Source: Hyphococcus sp.
GTDB taxonomy: Bacteria > Pseudomonadota > Alphaproteobacteria > Caulobacterales > Parvularculaceae
Length of the DNA stretch: 64,000 nt
Reading direction: 5' to 3'
Assembly (NCBI GenBank): GCA_021776375.1
Contig: JAJFGA010000047.1
Coordinates: forward strand, 1 to 64,000
The notes beneath the pieces are model-generated. The model was not told where the DNA came from. It was given only the letters and a program-made list of their open reading frames with translations, and made no database searches. Made by a program: the position numbers and the translations under genes. The stretch's first letter is position 1, and each line of letters starts with the position of its first letter. Of the stretch, positions 1 through 9,259 are shown piece by piece.

Positions 1-1
1 G

Positions 2-142
2 CTGGTGAATATTGCGCTCGTTCGCCTTAAGCGGCGAGGTAGTAACAAAGATGGCTTCAATATTCCGATACTTATTCCCTATTTAGGAGCAGCCAGCGCT
101 GCAGCATTTGCCGTCATCAGTCTAATTGAAATTTTCCGTTAA
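2..142 (+). CDS. C-terminal end of an APC-type amino acid permease (partial)
   Basis: A reading frame enters from the left edge and stops at TAA 140-142. The visible 46 residues begin with LVNIALVRLKRRG and go on through a short loop with NIPILIPYLG into a hydrophobic helix rich in Ala and Ile that ends in EIFR. The order 'helix end, Arg/Lys-rich loop, short F/NIPxxP segment, last helices' is usual at the C-terminus of amino acid/polyamine permeases of the APC superfamily, where the loop reads like RLRRR...FRVPLxP. The gene is cut by the window, so substrate and start cannot be given. It converges on era. Confidence 0.5.
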   Translation: MVNIALVRLKRRGSNKDGFNIPILIPYLGAASAAAFAVISLIEIFR

Positions 143-272
143 GCAGGGGAATCGTTATACTCTCAGTGTCTAATATACCACCTGACATTCCCTTATAAGC
201 CAACAATCCATCAGTCGTGAATTCACCATTTGCCCAATCCAGTCGATCATCCGCTTCGGGCCAACAATGCCC

Positions 273-1211
273 TCACTCCACCACATCCAAACCCATATTT
301 CTAAGCCTTGCCGCTTCATCCGCCCAGCCTTGGCGGACTTTTACGTGGATGAAGAGGTGCACTGGCCGGCCTATTAGCTCGATCAGTTCCTCACGCGCGG
401 CCTGGCCGATGATTTTTAGCGTCGCGCCGCCCTTGCCGAGGACGATGCCTTTCTGGCTGTCGCGCGCGACGAAGATTGTCTGTTCGATGCGCACGCCTTT
501 TTTGGTTTCTTTCCAGTCATCGGTCTCAACTGTGGAATCGTATGGCAATTCCTGATGCAGGCGCAGGAAAAGTTTCTCACGCGTCACTTCCGCCGCCATC
601 AGCCGGTCGGAAATGTCCGAGAGCTGATCTTCTGGATAAAGCCATGGACCCTGCGGCGCCTGATCTGTCAGAAACACTTTCAGATCGCCAAGGCCGTCGC
701 CATTCTTTGCCGAGATCATAAAAACATCACTGAACACGCCGGTCTCGTTCAGCTCCTGCGCCAAGGCCAGCAATTTCGGCCGCGCGATCTCATCGATTTT
801 GTTGAGCGCCAATACGGCTTTGCCGTCGGCTTTTTTGAGCCCCTCTATGATCTGATCCGCATCCTTGCGAGATTTTCCGGCGCCGCCACGTTCACTTTCT
901 CCGTCGAGATAGGCCGGGGCATCAATGATCAACAACGTTTGATCGGCGCCCTCGATCCCGCCCCAGGCGGCGGCGACCATGGCGCGATCCAGCCGGCGAC
1001 GGGGCGCGAAAATGCCCGGCGTATCGATAAAGACCAGTTGTGTGTCGCCTTCAACAGCGATGCCGCGGATACGCGCACGCGTGGTTTGTACTTTTTGCGT
1101 GACGATCGAGACTTTGGCGCCAACCAGAGCGTTCACCAGCGTCGACTTGCCGGCGTTGGGGGCGCCAATTACGGCGATCATCGCGCATTTCGTGTCAGAC
1201 TTACTCATCAC
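273..1211 (-). CDS. era: GTPase Era
   Basis: Era is an essential GTPase that binds the 3' end of 16S rRNA and helps 30S subunit maturation. The 312-residue protein has the P-loop GAPNAGKST at residues 16-24, switch II DTPG at 63-66 and the NKID base-recognition motif at 137-140. A C-terminal KH domain carries LGKGGATLKIIG near residue 260. Length is normal for the family. The start overlaps the end of rnc by 11 bases, so the two are translationally coupled; lepB-rnc-era is a classic bacterial operon. An insert rich in Glu, Gly and Lys (about residues 102-120) between G3 and G4 is slightly longer than usual. Confidence 0.97.
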   Translation of the reverse strand: MMSKSDTKCAMIAVIGAPNAGKSTLVNALVGAKVSIVTQKVQTTRARIRGIAVEGDTQLVFIDTPGIFAPRRRLDRAMVAAAWGGIEGADQTLLIIDAPAYLDGESERGGAGKSRKDADQIIEGLKKADGKAVLALNKIDEIARPKLLALAQELNETGVFSDVFMISAKNGDGLGDLKVFLTDQAPQGPWLYPEDQLSDISDRLMAAEVTREKLFLRLHQELPYDSTVETDDWKETKKGVRIEQTIFVARDSQKGIVLGKGGATLKIIGQAAREELIELIGRPVHLFIHVKVRQGWADEAARLRNMGLDVVE

Positions 1212-1899
1212 CGTTCCAAATCCCTTCGCGAGTCAGAAAATTACGCGCCGCATCCATTTGCGCTTTGCGTTTTGACTTGCCTTCACCGCGCTCTGGCTTC
1301 TTGCCCTTCACCTGCACCTCAATCGTAAAGGCCGGCGTATGCGCCGGGCCGTCTGCATCAAGGACAACATAATCCGGCGTGCCGAGTTTTTTCTGCTGCG
1401 ACCATTCCTGCAATGCGGTTTTGGCGTCGCGATGCGACTTCGATAGGCCCTCAAGGTTGGGTGTCCAATACTGCTCGTAGACAATACGCGCCGCATCCAG
1501 CCCGCCATCAACATAGAGCGCACCGAGGAGCGCCTCCATCACATCACCAAGGATCGCTTTTTTCTTGCGCCCGCCCGCACCCTCCTCCCATTGCGACATC
1601 ATGATGAATTCATCAATACCGAAATGAAGCGCAGCTTTCGCGCAGGTTTCTTTGCGCACCAGCGCATTCAGCCGCGGCGCCATATCGCCCTCTTCAAATT
1701 CAGGGTAGCGCCGCCACAATTCTTCGGCCGTTAATAGTCCCAACACCCGATCGCCGAGAAATTCCAGACGCTCAAGATCGCGCACGACCCTGGCGCCGCC
1801 GGAAAGACTTGAATGGGTCAACGCCCGCTCCAGCAGTGTCTCGTCGTTAAACCGCCACCCCAGACGGTCTTCAAGCGCTGAAAATTCGCGTTTTGTCAT
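1201..1899 (-). CDS. rnc: Ribonuclease III
   Basis: Double-strand-specific endoribonuclease that processes rRNA precursors and structured mRNAs in the cytoplasm. The 232-residue protein has the family signature ERLEFLGDRVL around residues 43-53, with the metal-binding Glu and Asp, and a second acidic cluster in LGDVMEALLGALYVDGG that supplies the remaining catalytic acids. A double-stranded RNA-binding domain fills about residues 155-228 (start KTALQEWSQ, end KRKAQMDAARNFL). It overlaps lepB by 4 bases upstream and era by 11 bases downstream. Confidence 0.97.
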   Translation of the reverse strand: MTKREFSALEDRLGWRFNDETLLERALTHSSLSGGARVVRDLERLEFLGDRVLGLLTAEELWRRYPEFEEGDMAPRLNALVRKETCAKAALHFGIDEFIMMSQWEEGAGGRKKKAILGDVMEALLGALYVDGGLDAARIVYEQYWTPNLEGLSKSHRDAKTALQEWSQQKKLGTPDYVVLDADGPAHTPAFTIEVQVKGKKPERGEGKSKRKAQMDAARNFLTREGIWNGDE

Positions 1900-2717
1900 T
1901 CCACCGCATCAAAGATGCGCCCATAGCGAATCGCAAAGGGCCATTTCCAGACTTCCCAGAAGCTGGCGTCGGTTCCGTCCACGGAGAAAAACAAACGCTC
2001 CGCCCGCCCGACAACATCCTCCAGCGGCACATAGCCAACCTGCGCAGTAACGCGGCTGTCTTGCGATTGGTCGCGATTGTCGCCCATCATGAAAAATCGC
2101 CCAGCCGGCACCTGATAGGGGCCGACATTGTCAAGCCGTCCTTGGTCGCCATCGCATTCCTGCACCAGATAAGAAACGCCGTTAGGCAGCGTTTCACGGT
2201 AGGTCGGCGCCTGCTTTGGGCGGTGATCACAAGTGAGATTGCTCATCTCGACAAACTCCTTTTGCACCGGCGCGCCATTGATATGCAAACGCCCGTTGAT
2301 CATTCGGATCTCATCGCCGGGCAGGCCGATGACGCGTTTGATGTAATCTTTATTGCCGTCTTTGCGGTTTTTGAAAACCACAACATCACCGCGCTCCGGC
2401 TCACCTGAAAAAACCCGTCCATGCAACGGCAGGCGCGTCAACGGATAGACCAGCGACGCGCGCGAGTAACCAAAGGTCGGTTTTGACACGACGAGGAAAT
2501 CACCGATGAGAAGAGTCGGCTTCATCGATCCGGAGGGGATATTGAATGGCTGGAAAATAATGATGCGCAACACCAACGCAATCGCCACTGCGAAGAAGAC
2601 GGTTTTCGCCAAGTCCCAGGCCTCTTCGGCAGGCGTCATTTTCGGCGCTTCGGTCTTAATCGTCTCACCCTCAACGCCGCTTTTGCCGCCGAAAAACTTT
2701 TTCAGGGAAAAACCCAT
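1896..2717 (-). CDS. lepB: Signal peptidase I
   Basis: Membrane-bound serine protease that removes Sec and Tat signal peptides on the periplasmic face. In this 273-residue protein one transmembrane helix lies at about residues 35-55. The catalytic serine is S64 in NIPSGSMKPT and the general-base lysine is K127 in DYIKRVIGLPGD. The family box GDNRDQSQDSR follows near residue 217. A short charged stretch with KTEAPKMTPAEEAWD precedes the helix. It heads the lepB-rnc-era unit, 45 bases downstream of acpS. Confidence 0.97.
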   Translation of the reverse strand: MGFSLKKFFGGKSGVEGETIKTEAPKMTPAEEAWDLAKTVFFAVAIALVLRIIIFQPFNIPSGSMKPTLLIGDFLVVSKPTFGYSRASLVYPLTRLPLHGRVFSGEPERGDVVVFKNRKDGNKDYIKRVIGLPGDEIRMINGRLHINGAPVQKEFVEMSNLTCDHRPKQAPTYRETLPNGVSYLVQECDGDQGRLDNVGPYQVPAGRFFMMGDNRDQSQDSRVTAQVGYVPLEDVVGRAERLFFSVDGTDASFWEVWKWPFAIRYGRIFDAVE

Positions 2718-2761
2718 ATTCGAAACCTTTCGCTGCCCCGCCCGATAAACTTGACTGTGCT

Positions 2762-3172
2762 CTATTTAGCCCGCGCGTAGATTATGACAATGGCCTGCGC
2801 CAGGGGAATTTCGTCGGTGATGGTAAGGTGGATGTCGGCAACATGGCCATCAGGCATGATTTCAGCCAGCCTTTTGGCCGCCCCGCCCGTCAAAGCCATG
2901 GTCGGCTTGCCGCCGGGCAGGTTCACAACCCCCATATCACGCCAGAACACTCCCCGGGAGAGCCCCGTGCCCAGCGCCTTGGCGCACGCCTCCTTTGCGG
3001 CAAAACGCTTGGCGTAGGATGCCGCCCGGTTGTGGCGTTTGTCAGACTTCGCCTGTTCAATCTCTGTGAACACTCGCTTGGTAAAACGCGCATCGTGGCG
3101 CGCAAGCGTCTTTTCCACGCGGCGAATATCAATGAGGTCGTTGCCAATGCCGATGATCATGGGGGCCCTCAA
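2762..3172 (-). CDS. acpS: Holo-[acyl-carrier-protein] synthase
   Basis: Transfers 4'-phosphopantetheine from CoA to the serine of acyl carrier protein, which activates fatty acid synthesis. The 136-residue protein shows the two motifs of the AcpS family: GIGNDLIDI at residues 8-16, with the magnesium-binding Asp, and [14 protein letters not shown] near residue 60, with the Glu and Lys of the active site. The first Met overlaps the pdxJ stop by 4 bases. A second Met at residue 5 (MIIGIGNDL) is an equally plausible start and gives the more usual N-terminus. pdxJ-acpS pairing is common in Proteobacteria. Confidence 0.96.
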   Translation of the reverse strand: MRAPMIIGIGNDLIDIRRVEKTLARHDARFTKRVFTEIEQAKSDKRHNRAASYAKRFAAKEACAKALGTGLSRGVFWRDMGVVNLPGGKPTMALTGGAAKRLAEIMPDGHVADIHLTITDEIPLAQAIVIIYARAK

Positions 3173-3936
3173 TAATGCGCGCCGGTGCGCGCATCCTGCA
3201 TCAGCCGTTTCATTTCCTTCACCGCCTCGCCAAGGCCCATAAACACCGCCTCGCCAACCAAGAAGTGTCCGATATTGAGTTCGACGATTTGCGGGATGGC
3301 CGCGACCGGCTGCACATTCCAGAATGTCAGGCCGTGACCAGCATGGACTTCAAGGCCTATACTGTCTGCTAGTTCAGCCGCGGATTTGATTTTCTCAAAT
3401 TCAGCGCTGATCCGCGCCGGATCCGTTGCCGCCGTTGCCTCGTAATAGGCGCCTGTGTGGATTTCAATCACCGGCGCGCCGGTAGATTTCGCCGCCTCAA
3501 TCTGGCTTGTCTCCGGATCAACGAACAGCGACACCCGCGCGCCTATGTCCGTCAGTTCACGAACAAATGGTGCGATAAAATTATGCTGGCCGGCGACATC
3601 AAGCCCGCCCTCGGTGGTGCGTTCCTTGCGGTTTTCCGGCACCAGACAACAGCCATGGGGTTTTACATCGCTCACCAGTTGCAGCATTTCTGCGGTCGCG
3701 GCCATTTCGAAATTGAGCGGCAGGTCTATTTCTTCCTTGAGGCGTCGCATATCGTCATCGACAATATGGCGGCGATCTTCGCGCAGATGCGCGGTGATGC
3801 CATCGGCGCCGGCGCAGGCGACCAACTCAGCGGCGCGCACCGGGTCCGGATGCGCCCCGCCCCGCGCATTTCTGATCGTTGCGATATGATCGATATTAAC
3901 GCCGAGGCGAAGTGGTTTTTTTATCTCCGGCGCCAT
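3169..3936 (-). CDS. pdxJ: Pyridoxine 5'-phosphate synthase
   Basis: Condenses 3-amino-2-oxopropyl phosphate with 1-deoxyxylulose 5-phosphate to form pyridoxine 5'-phosphate, the last ring-forming step of vitamin B6 synthesis. The 255-residue TIM-barrel protein has the conserved N-terminal [17 protein letters not shown] at residues 12-28, then [16 protein letters not shown], and the C-terminal [11 protein letters not shown] and [14 protein letters not shown] segments that bind phosphate. It sits directly next to pyrE (shared boundary base at 3936) and overlaps acpS by 4 bases. Confidence 0.97.
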   Translation of the reverse strand: MAPEIKKPLRLGVNIDHIATIRNARGGAHPDPVRAAELVACAGADGITAHLREDRRHIVDDDMRRLKEEIDLPLNFEMAATAEMLQLVSDVKPHGCCLVPENRKERTTEGGLDVAGQHNFIAPFVRELTDIGARVSLFVDPETSQIEAAKSTGAPVIEIHTGAYYEATAATDPARISAEFEKIKSAAELADSIGLEVHAGHGLTFWNVQPVAAIPQIVELNIGHFLVGEAVFMGLGEAVKEMKRLMQDARTGAHY

Positions 3937-4523
3937 TATTGGCTCACCCCGCGGCTGCCGGGTTTTACCGCTGGCATATTGTGCAAGTGCTCCGGCAAAT
4001 CATCAGCGGGCCAGGCGTCGACTTTCAACTGCGCCAGCGCAATTACCGGCACGCCAATCTCCACCGCGCCGCCCGAGCGGTCAACCAGGCAAGCCAGCGC
4101 CAGCACCGCGCCGCCGGCCTTGCCAACCGCCGCAATCGCCTCGCGCGCCGACAGGCCGGTTGAGACAATGTCTTCAACAACCAACACCCGTGCGCCGGGC
4201 TCAATCGAGAACCCGCGCCGCAGGCAAAACCCGCCATCAACACGCTCGAGAAACATGAACGGCGCACCAAGATGGCGCGCGGTCTCGTAGCCGTAAATGA
4301 TTGCGCCCATCGCCGGCGAAATCACATAATCGATCTTACCGAGGTTCGCAGCACTCGCCTTTGCCGCCAACGCCTTACACAGACGCGCAGTACGGTCGGG
4401 ATACATCGAGACGATGGATTTGTTGAGATATGTATCGCTGTGCAGGCCGGACGATAAAATGAAGTGACCTTTCTGCAAGGCGCCGGCCTGTTCAAATTCG
4501 CGCAACGCCTCAGAGTTGTTCAT
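3936..4523 (-). CDS. pyrE: Orotate phosphoribosyltransferase
   Basis: Converts orotate and PRPP to orotidine 5'-phosphate in pyrimidine synthesis. The 195-residue protein contains the type I phosphoribosyltransferase PRPP loop [14 protein letters not shown] near residue 115 and the N-terminal [17 protein letters not shown] segment of the PyrE family. The start overlaps the rsh end by 14 bases. Placement of pyrE between rsh and pdxJ is common in Alphaproteobacteria. Confidence 0.96.
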   Translation of the reverse strand: MNNSEALREFEQAGALQKGHFILSSGLHSDTYLNKSIVSMYPDRTARLCKALAAKASAANLGKIDYVISPAMGAIIYGYETARHLGAPFMFLERVDGGFCLRRGFSIEPGARVLVVEDIVSTGLSAREAIAAVGKAGGAVLALACLVDRSGGAVEIGVPVIALAQLKVDAWPADDLPEHLHNMPAVKPGSRGVSQ

Positions 4524-6816
4524 CGTCGTCGATCCCTATTCGCTCCGCAGACAGAACCGTCGGCGTCGCGCGGAGCCCCGCCAACGCCTGCGCCAATTGG
4601 CGCGCATCATGGACCTCAACGTCCATCACAACGTCGATAAACTCCTTAGAGCGATTTTGCAGCCGCATGCTGGCGATTGAAATCCCGTAGCGTGCAATAA
4701 TGCCGGCGATCTCGCTGAGTACACCGACGCCGTTCTGCACCGTCACGGTCAACCGCGCAAAAGCGTTTTGCTGCTCCTCGTCAGTGTCGCGCCATTTGAG
4801 ATCAAGCCAGCGGCTTTGCGGCGGGTCTTGCTTTGCCAGCTGTTCGCAATGAATGGTATGAACGGTAATGCCGCCGTCATCGCCGCGAATGCCGACAATG
4901 CGCTCGCCGGGCAGCGGCGTGCAGCACCGCGCGATGCGAACCGAAACACCAGGGGTCAAGCCGGCAATGGCGACGCGCGGCTTGAATTCATGCAGGTTCG
5001 CCGGCCGGATTTCACCTTCGCTGGCCGCCGAGGCGCCCGGATAGACCGCCTCAATCAACTGATTGACCGGCAGGTCGCCGCGTCCGACGCTGACAAGCAC
5101 GTCCTCAACCGATTTCTTGCCAAGTTTGCGCAAGCCCGCTCGCACGCCTTTCAGCGAAAACTGCAGATGCGCGCCGGTAAAAACGCTCTCTGCACTCGAC
5201 CGGCCGAGCGCCAGATGTTCGTCATATTGCATTTTCTTGATGCGGCGGCGGATGGCGCTGCGCGCCCGGCCCGAGACTGCAATGATTTCCCATTCCGCCG
5301 GCACCGGCGCATTCTCAGAGCGCAAGATCTCGACCACGTCGCCGGTCTCCAGCAGTTTACGCAAAGGGCGTTGCACGCCATTGATTTTCGCACCAATGCA
5401 CTGATCGCCGACATCGGTATGCACCCCATAAGCAAAATCGAGCGCTGTTGCGCCCTTGGGCAACGCGATGACGCGGCTCTTGGGCGTGAAACAAAAGACC
5501 TGATCTTGAAACAGCTCAAGCTTGGCATATTGCAGCGCTTCATCGAGGTCTTCCCCGGCTTGAAACATTTCAACCAGCCGACGCGGCGTCTCATAGGGAT
5601 CGTATTGTTTGGGACCGATAATCTCAACGCTGGCGCCATTGCCGCCCGCATCCTTATATTGCCAGTGCGCTGCAACGCCGCGCTCTGCGGTTTCATGCAT
5701 GACATAAGTGCGGATCTGAATTTCGATGCGCTGACGGCGTCCGTCGCGCCATGGCGGGCCGACCACAGCGGTGTGAATGGAGCGATAATTATTCGGCTTC
5801 GGCGCTGAGATATAATCGTCAAATTCAGTCGGAATCATGCGCCAGTTAGAGTGGATGATCCCCAGCGCGCGATAGCAATCCGGCACGGTGTCCACCAGCA
5901 CCCGAAACGCATAAATATCGGCCAGCTCATCAAACGAGACATTTTTCTGCTGCATTTTGCGCCAGATTGAATAAGCGCGTTTCTCGCGGCTATAAATCTG
6001 CGCATTAAGTCCATCGGCCTCAAGCTTCTGGCGAAGCACATTAGCCAGCTCGACAACGCCGCCGACCGAATGCTGATGCAACTCATCGAGACGTCGGCTG
6101 ATGGTCGCATACGCGTCGGCGCTTAATTCGCGGAAGGCGATATCTTCCAACTCTTCGCGAAACCGCTGAACACCGATGCGCCCGGCGAGCGGCGCATAAA
6201 TCTCCATCGTCTCCAGCGAGATGCGCTGTCGCTTGTCGACATTGGTAATATAGTGAAGCGTGCGCATATTATGCAAACGGTCGGCAAGCTTGACCAACAA
6301 GACGCGCACGTCGTCCGCCATAGCGACGACAAATTTGCGGAAGTTCTCCGCCTGTTTGCTGGCCTCATCACGCAATTCAATTCGCGAAAGTTTGGTGACG
6401 CCATCGACAAGCCGCGCAATCTCTGCGCCGAAATGCGTTTGGATATCGCCGACTGTATAGTCGGTATCTTCAACAACATCGTGCAGCAGCGCAGTGACCA
6501 CAGTTGCCGGGTCGGCGCGCAGCTCGGTCAGGATCGCCGCCACTGCAAGCGGATGAGAAAAATACGGATCGCCCGACTGACGGGTCTGGCCGCCATGGGC
6601 TTTCATCGCAAAAATATAGGCGCGATTGAGAATATCTTCGTCTGCATCACGATCATAGGCGCGCACCAGATCGACAAGCTCGGCCTGCCTGATAAAGCCG
6701 ACAGGGTGAGACGATACCGGCGGCGGCGAACCATTGGTTTCATTTTCGGAATTGTGCGGCTCGCGCGGCGCAGGACCGGTGTCAGTTTTCGAATTGGCCG
6801 TCAGTTTATCAGCCAT
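4510..6816 (-). CDS. rsh: Bifunctional (p)ppGpp synthetase/hydrolase (RelA/SpoT homologue)
   Basis: Makes and degrades the stringent-response alarmones pppGpp and ppGpp. Domain order in 768 residues: a polar, Asn/Pro-rich N-terminal extension of about 40 residues; the HD hydrolase domain with GQTRQSGDPYFSHPL and LLHDVVEDT (H112-D113), so hydrolysis looks intact; the synthetase domain with SREKRAYSIWRKM and NNYRSIHTAVVGP; a TGS domain (VIALPKGATALDFAYGVHTDVG); a zinc-finger-like RIARCCTPLPGERIVG segment; and a C-terminal ACT domain near residues 690-765. Alphaproteobacteria normally have one such long enzyme. It lies 81 bases after rpoZ and overlaps pyrE. Confidence 0.96.
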   Translation of the reverse strand: MADKLTANSKTDTGPAPREPHNSENETNGSPPPVSSHPVGFIRQAELVDLVRAYDRDADEDILNRAYIFAMKAHGGQTRQSGDPYFSHPLAVAAILTELRADPATVVTALLHDVVEDTDYTVGDIQTHFGAEIARLVDGVTKLSRIELRDEASKQAENFRKFVVAMADDVRVLLVKLADRLHNMRTLHYITNVDKRQRISLETMEIYAPLAGRIGVQRFREELEDIAFRELSADAYATISRRLDELHQHSVGGVVELANVLRQKLEADGLNAQIYSREKRAYSIWRKMQQKNVSFDELADIYAFRVLVDTVPDCYRALGIIHSNWRMIPTEFDDYISAPKPNNYRSIHTAVVGPPWRDGRRQRIEIQIRTYVMHETAERGVAAHWQYKDAGGNGASVEIIGPKQYDPYETPRRLVEMFQAGEDLDEALQYAKLELFQDQVFCFTPKSRVIALPKGATALDFAYGVHTDVGDQCIGAKINGVQRPLRKLLETGDVVEILRSENAPVPAEWEIIAVSGRARSAIRRRIKKMQYDEHLALGRSSAESVFTGAHLQFSLKGVRAGLRKLGKKSVEDVLVSVGRGDLPVNQLIEAVYPGASAASEGEIRPANLHEFKPRVAIAGLTPGVSVRIARCCTPLPGERIVGIRGDDGGITVHTIHCEQLAKQDPPQSRWLDLKWRDTDEEQQNAFARLTVTVQNGVGVLSEIAGIIARYGISIASMRLQNRSKEFIDVVMDVEVHDARQLAQALAGLRATPTVLSAERIGIDDDEQL

Positions 6817-6897
6817 TTCCCATCGGCCATATTCGCGGCGCGTTCAAAACCGGTCTGGCAAAACGCTGTGCGGTATTTGCACTACCCTCTTTGACGG

Positions 6898-7263
6898 TTA
6901 GCCCTTCGGCAATGTCTGCGGGGTTGTCATCCCGGCAGCCTGGATTGCCTTGAGGTAATCATCTTCATTCATCTGATCGAATTCCGGCGCATCGGCGCGC
7001 TCGGACCCAGCTTCCGTGTCTTCGCCCTCGTCAAACTCAACCTGTTTCTGCAGCGATTGCACCAGCTCTTCGTCAAGCTCGGTTGGCGCAAGCGCGGTTT
7101 CGGCAATTTCGCGAAGTGCAACGACCGGATTTTTGTCCTTGTCGCGATCAACAAGGAGCGGTGCGCCGGAGGCAAGAATACGGGCGCGATGCGCCGCCAA
7201 AAGGACGAGGTCAAAGCGGTTGGTAACCTGCTCAACGCAATCTTCTACCGTGACGCGGGCCAT
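6898..7263 (-). CDS. rpoZ: RNA polymerase omega subunit
   Basis: Small subunit that helps beta' folding and assembly of RNA polymerase. The N-terminus [20 protein letters not shown] is typical for the family, followed by [11 protein letters not shown] and the [11 protein letters not shown] segment. At 121 residues it matches alphaproteobacterial omega, with an acidic C-terminal half ([20 protein letters not shown]). The rpoZ-rsh linkage is widespread in Proteobacteria; in E. coli omega forms part of a ppGpp-binding site. Confidence 0.95.
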   Translation of the reverse strand: MARVTVEDCVEQVTNRFDLVLLAAHRARILASGAPLLVDRDKDKNPVVALREIAETALAPTELDEELVQSLQKQVEFDEGEDTEAGSERADAPEFDQMNEDDYLKAIQAAGMTTPQTLPKG

Positions 7264-7345
7264 TCAAGTCTCCTGATAATCGAACTAGCTGAGATATCGC
7301 CCCTCCTGGCGAGATACAAGCGCTGCAATGCAAAAAATCGCCGAT

Positions 7346-7852
7346 TTATCGTAAAATTTGCTGCGCCGCACGCAACGGCAGTGCGGCCAACATCTCTCGC
7401 ACCGTTTTACCGGTTTCCGGCGAGCGCCAGTTCGGGGCGATGTCGGCCAGCGGGGCGAGCACGAATTCCCGGTCCGCCAGGCGCGGATGCGGCAGCTGTA
7501 ATCCCACGCCATCGCCCACAGCGCTGCTTGCGTCGCGGCGTTCCTGGTCATAAGCGATGAGATCGAGATCAAGCGTGCGCGGCGCGTTTTTGCGCCGGCG
7601 CAGACGTCCAAACCCCGCCTCAATACTATGCAAGACCGCCAGCAGCACCTCGGGGCGAAGATCGGTCTCAATCGCCGCCGCAGCGTTGACGAATGGTGGC
7701 TCAGCCGGGTCGGGCCAGGCCGGGGTGTGATATAGGGGGGAGACGCCGCGTAGATCCGTGAGCCGCCCCAACGCAGAAAAGGCGCTTAAAACAATCTGTT
7801 GCGAATCAATGCCGCAAAAAGGCAAACTCGATCCAGCGGCAATCAGAATCAT
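7346..7852 (-). CDS. folK: 2-Amino-4-hydroxy-6-hydroxymethyldihydropteridine pyrophosphokinase
   Basis: Transfers pyrophosphate from ATP to 6-hydroxymethyl-7,8-dihydropterin in folate synthesis. The 168-residue protein has the HPPK signature RTLDLDLIAYD, with the Asp pair that binds magnesium, and the conserved LPHPRLADREFVLAPLADIA near residue 120. The start is ATG, coding MILIAAGSSLPF. It lies 82 bases upstream of rpoZ and diverges from the NYN-domain gene across 66 bases. Confidence 0.95.
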   Translation of the reverse strand: MILIAAGSSLPFCGIDSQQIVLSAFSALGRLTDLRGVSPLYHTPAWPDPAEPPFVNAAAAIETDLRPEVLLAVLHSIEAGFGRLRRRKNAPRTLDLDLIAYDQERRDASSAVGDGVGLQLPHPRLADREFVLAPLADIAPNWRSPETGKTVREMLAALPLRAAQQILR

Positions 7853-7918
7853 TATTTCAACCTTCAGATAAACAACGCCACACGAAAACCGGTATAATAA
7901 GCAATATTTGAGGCATTT

Positions 7919-8554
7919 ATGGCAGATTTCTTAGGACTGCGCGAAACCGAAAGAACCGCATTTTTTATTGACGGCGCCAATCTCTACAAAGCCGCGCGTA
8001 ACCTTGGTTTTGATATTGATTACAAAAACTTGCTGGCGAAAATGAAATCAGGCTGTCAGCTTTTGAGGGCCTCTTATTACACCCCCATACAAGAAGACCG
8101 CGATCAGGACTATTCTCCCCTCCGCCCCCTCATCGACTGGCTTGATTACAATGGCTACACCATGGTCACCAAGACGGTGCGGGAGTTTACCGACCAGCAG
8201 GGCCACAAGCGATTTAAAGGGTCAACCGATATCGAGCTGGTGGTCGATATGCTGCTGCTTGCCGACCGGCTCAACCATATTGTCATCTTCAGCGGCAATG
8301 GAGATTTTCGCCGCGCCATCGAAGCGGTGCAAGCCAAGGGCGTGCGCGTCACTGTGGTCTCCACCGTGAAGTCCTCGCCGCCGATGGCGTCTGACGATCT
8401 ACGCCGTCAGGCCGACAGCTTTGTCGATCTCGCCGATCTGGAAAAAACCATCGGTCGGGCGCCCTCTCCTGCACGCAAGCCACCTGCGGAAAAGTCTGAT
8501 TATGAAGAGGAATATGATGACGAGTTCGACGATGAGTATGAAGATGTAGAATAA
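7919..8554 (+). CDS. NYN (LabA/DUF88-type) nuclease-like protein
   Basis: The 211-residue protein matches the NYN fold, a PIN-like nuclease domain. It has FFIDGANLYKAARNLG (residues 16-31, first metal-binding Asp), KGSTDIELVVDMLLLAD with two further Asp, and FSGNGDFRRAIEAVQAKGVRV, where the SGNGDF turn supplies the fourth acidic residue. All acidic positions of a functional NYN active site seem present, so RNA cleavage is plausible but unproven. The last 20 residues are almost wholly Glu, Asp and Tyr. ATG start; a TATAAT hexamer lies at 7893-7898, just upstream. The stop is 11 bases before the glycosylase start, which suggests co-transcription. Confidence 0.85.
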   Translation: MADFLGLRETERTAFFIDGANLYKAARNLGFDIDYKNLLAKMKSGCQLLRASYYTPIQEDRDQDYSPLRPLIDWLDYNGYTMVTKTVREFTDQQGHKRFKGSTDIELVVDMLLLADRLNHIVIFSGNGDFRRAIEAVQAKGVRVTVVSTVKSSPPMASDDLRRQADSFVDLADLEKTIGRAPSPARKPPAEKSDYEEEYDDEFDDEYEDVE

Positions 8555-8564
8555 GGAAATCCGT

Positions 8565-9236
8565 TTGAGCAATAGCAATGCGATAGATCCTGCGCCCGAC
8601 TGCACGCTCTGTCCGCGGCTTGCAAAATTTCGCGCTGAAAACAAATCCGCCTATCCGGAATATTTCAACGCTCCGGCGCCGTCTTTCGGACCGCGCAATG
8701 CACTGCTGCTTATTGTCGGGCTGGCGCCTGGCCTGCACGGCGCCAATCGCACCGGGCGGGCCTTCACAGGCGATGCTTCCGGAGATCTGCTCTACGCAAC
8801 GCTTGCAAAGTTCGGACTTTCCAATGATCGTTACGCATCAGCGGCCGATGACGGGTTGCGGCTTAAAAAAACAGCAATCACCAATGCGGTCCGCTGTCTG
8901 CCGCCAGGCAACAAGCCGAATGGCCTTGAAATCAGGACTTGTCGTCCATTTTTAACAAACCAGATCAAGCGCATGAAAAACCTGCGCGCCATTTTGTGCC
9001 TCGGCCGCATCGCCCACGCCTCCACCCTTGCCGCCCTCGACATCAGGCAAAAAGAGGCGCCGTTCAGCCATGGCGCATGCCACCAGGTTCCGAATACGCA
9101 AATAATGATGTTCGACAGCTATCATTGCTCCCGATACAACACCAATACCGGCCGATTGACGGCTCAAATGTTTGAAACCGTGTTCGCAACGATAAAAACC
9201 TGTATAGAAAAAACGCCCGCAATCGCGGCCGAATAA
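8565..9236 (+). CDS. Type V (UdgB-like) uracil-DNA glycosylase
   Basis: Excises uracil and related damaged bases from DNA. In 223 residues, family 5 hallmarks are visible: a Cys pair near the N-terminus (CTLCPRL) for the iron-sulfur cluster, motif 1 GLAPGLHGANRTGRAFTGD at about residues 50-68, further Cys at AVRCLPPGNKP and RTCRPF that complete the cluster, and the C-terminal HCSRYNTNTGRLT motif. The start is TTG at 8565, preceded by an AAGGAAA ribosome-binding site, 11 bases after the NYN gene. A base-excision role in DNA repair is well supported. Confidence 0.88.
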   Translation: MSNSNAIDPAPDCTLCPRLAKFRAENKSAYPEYFNAPAPSFGPRNALLLIVGLAPGLHGANRTGRAFTGDASGDLLYATLAKFGLSNDRYASAADDGLRLKKTAITNAVRCLPPGNKPNGLEIRTCRPFLTNQIKRMKNLRAILCLGRIAHASTLAALDIRQKEAPFSHGACHQVPNTQIMMFDSYHCSRYNTNTGRLTAQMFETVFATIKTCIEKTPAIAAE

Positions 9237-9259
9237 TATTCCGGCGGAGAGATCTTGCC

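Noticed and set aside
555-1328. Long plus-strand open frames opposite era
   Set aside because: They are mirror frames of era and rnc, which have full family motifs on the other strand; the plus-strand products show no domain.
3457-4290. 277-codon plus-strand frame across pdxJ and pyrE
   Set aside because: It crosses two well-supported genes on the opposite strand and its product is Arg/His-rich without any motif.
4768-5808. 346-codon plus-strand frame inside rsh
   Set aside because: Shadow of rsh; compositionally odd, no motif, no ribosome-binding site.
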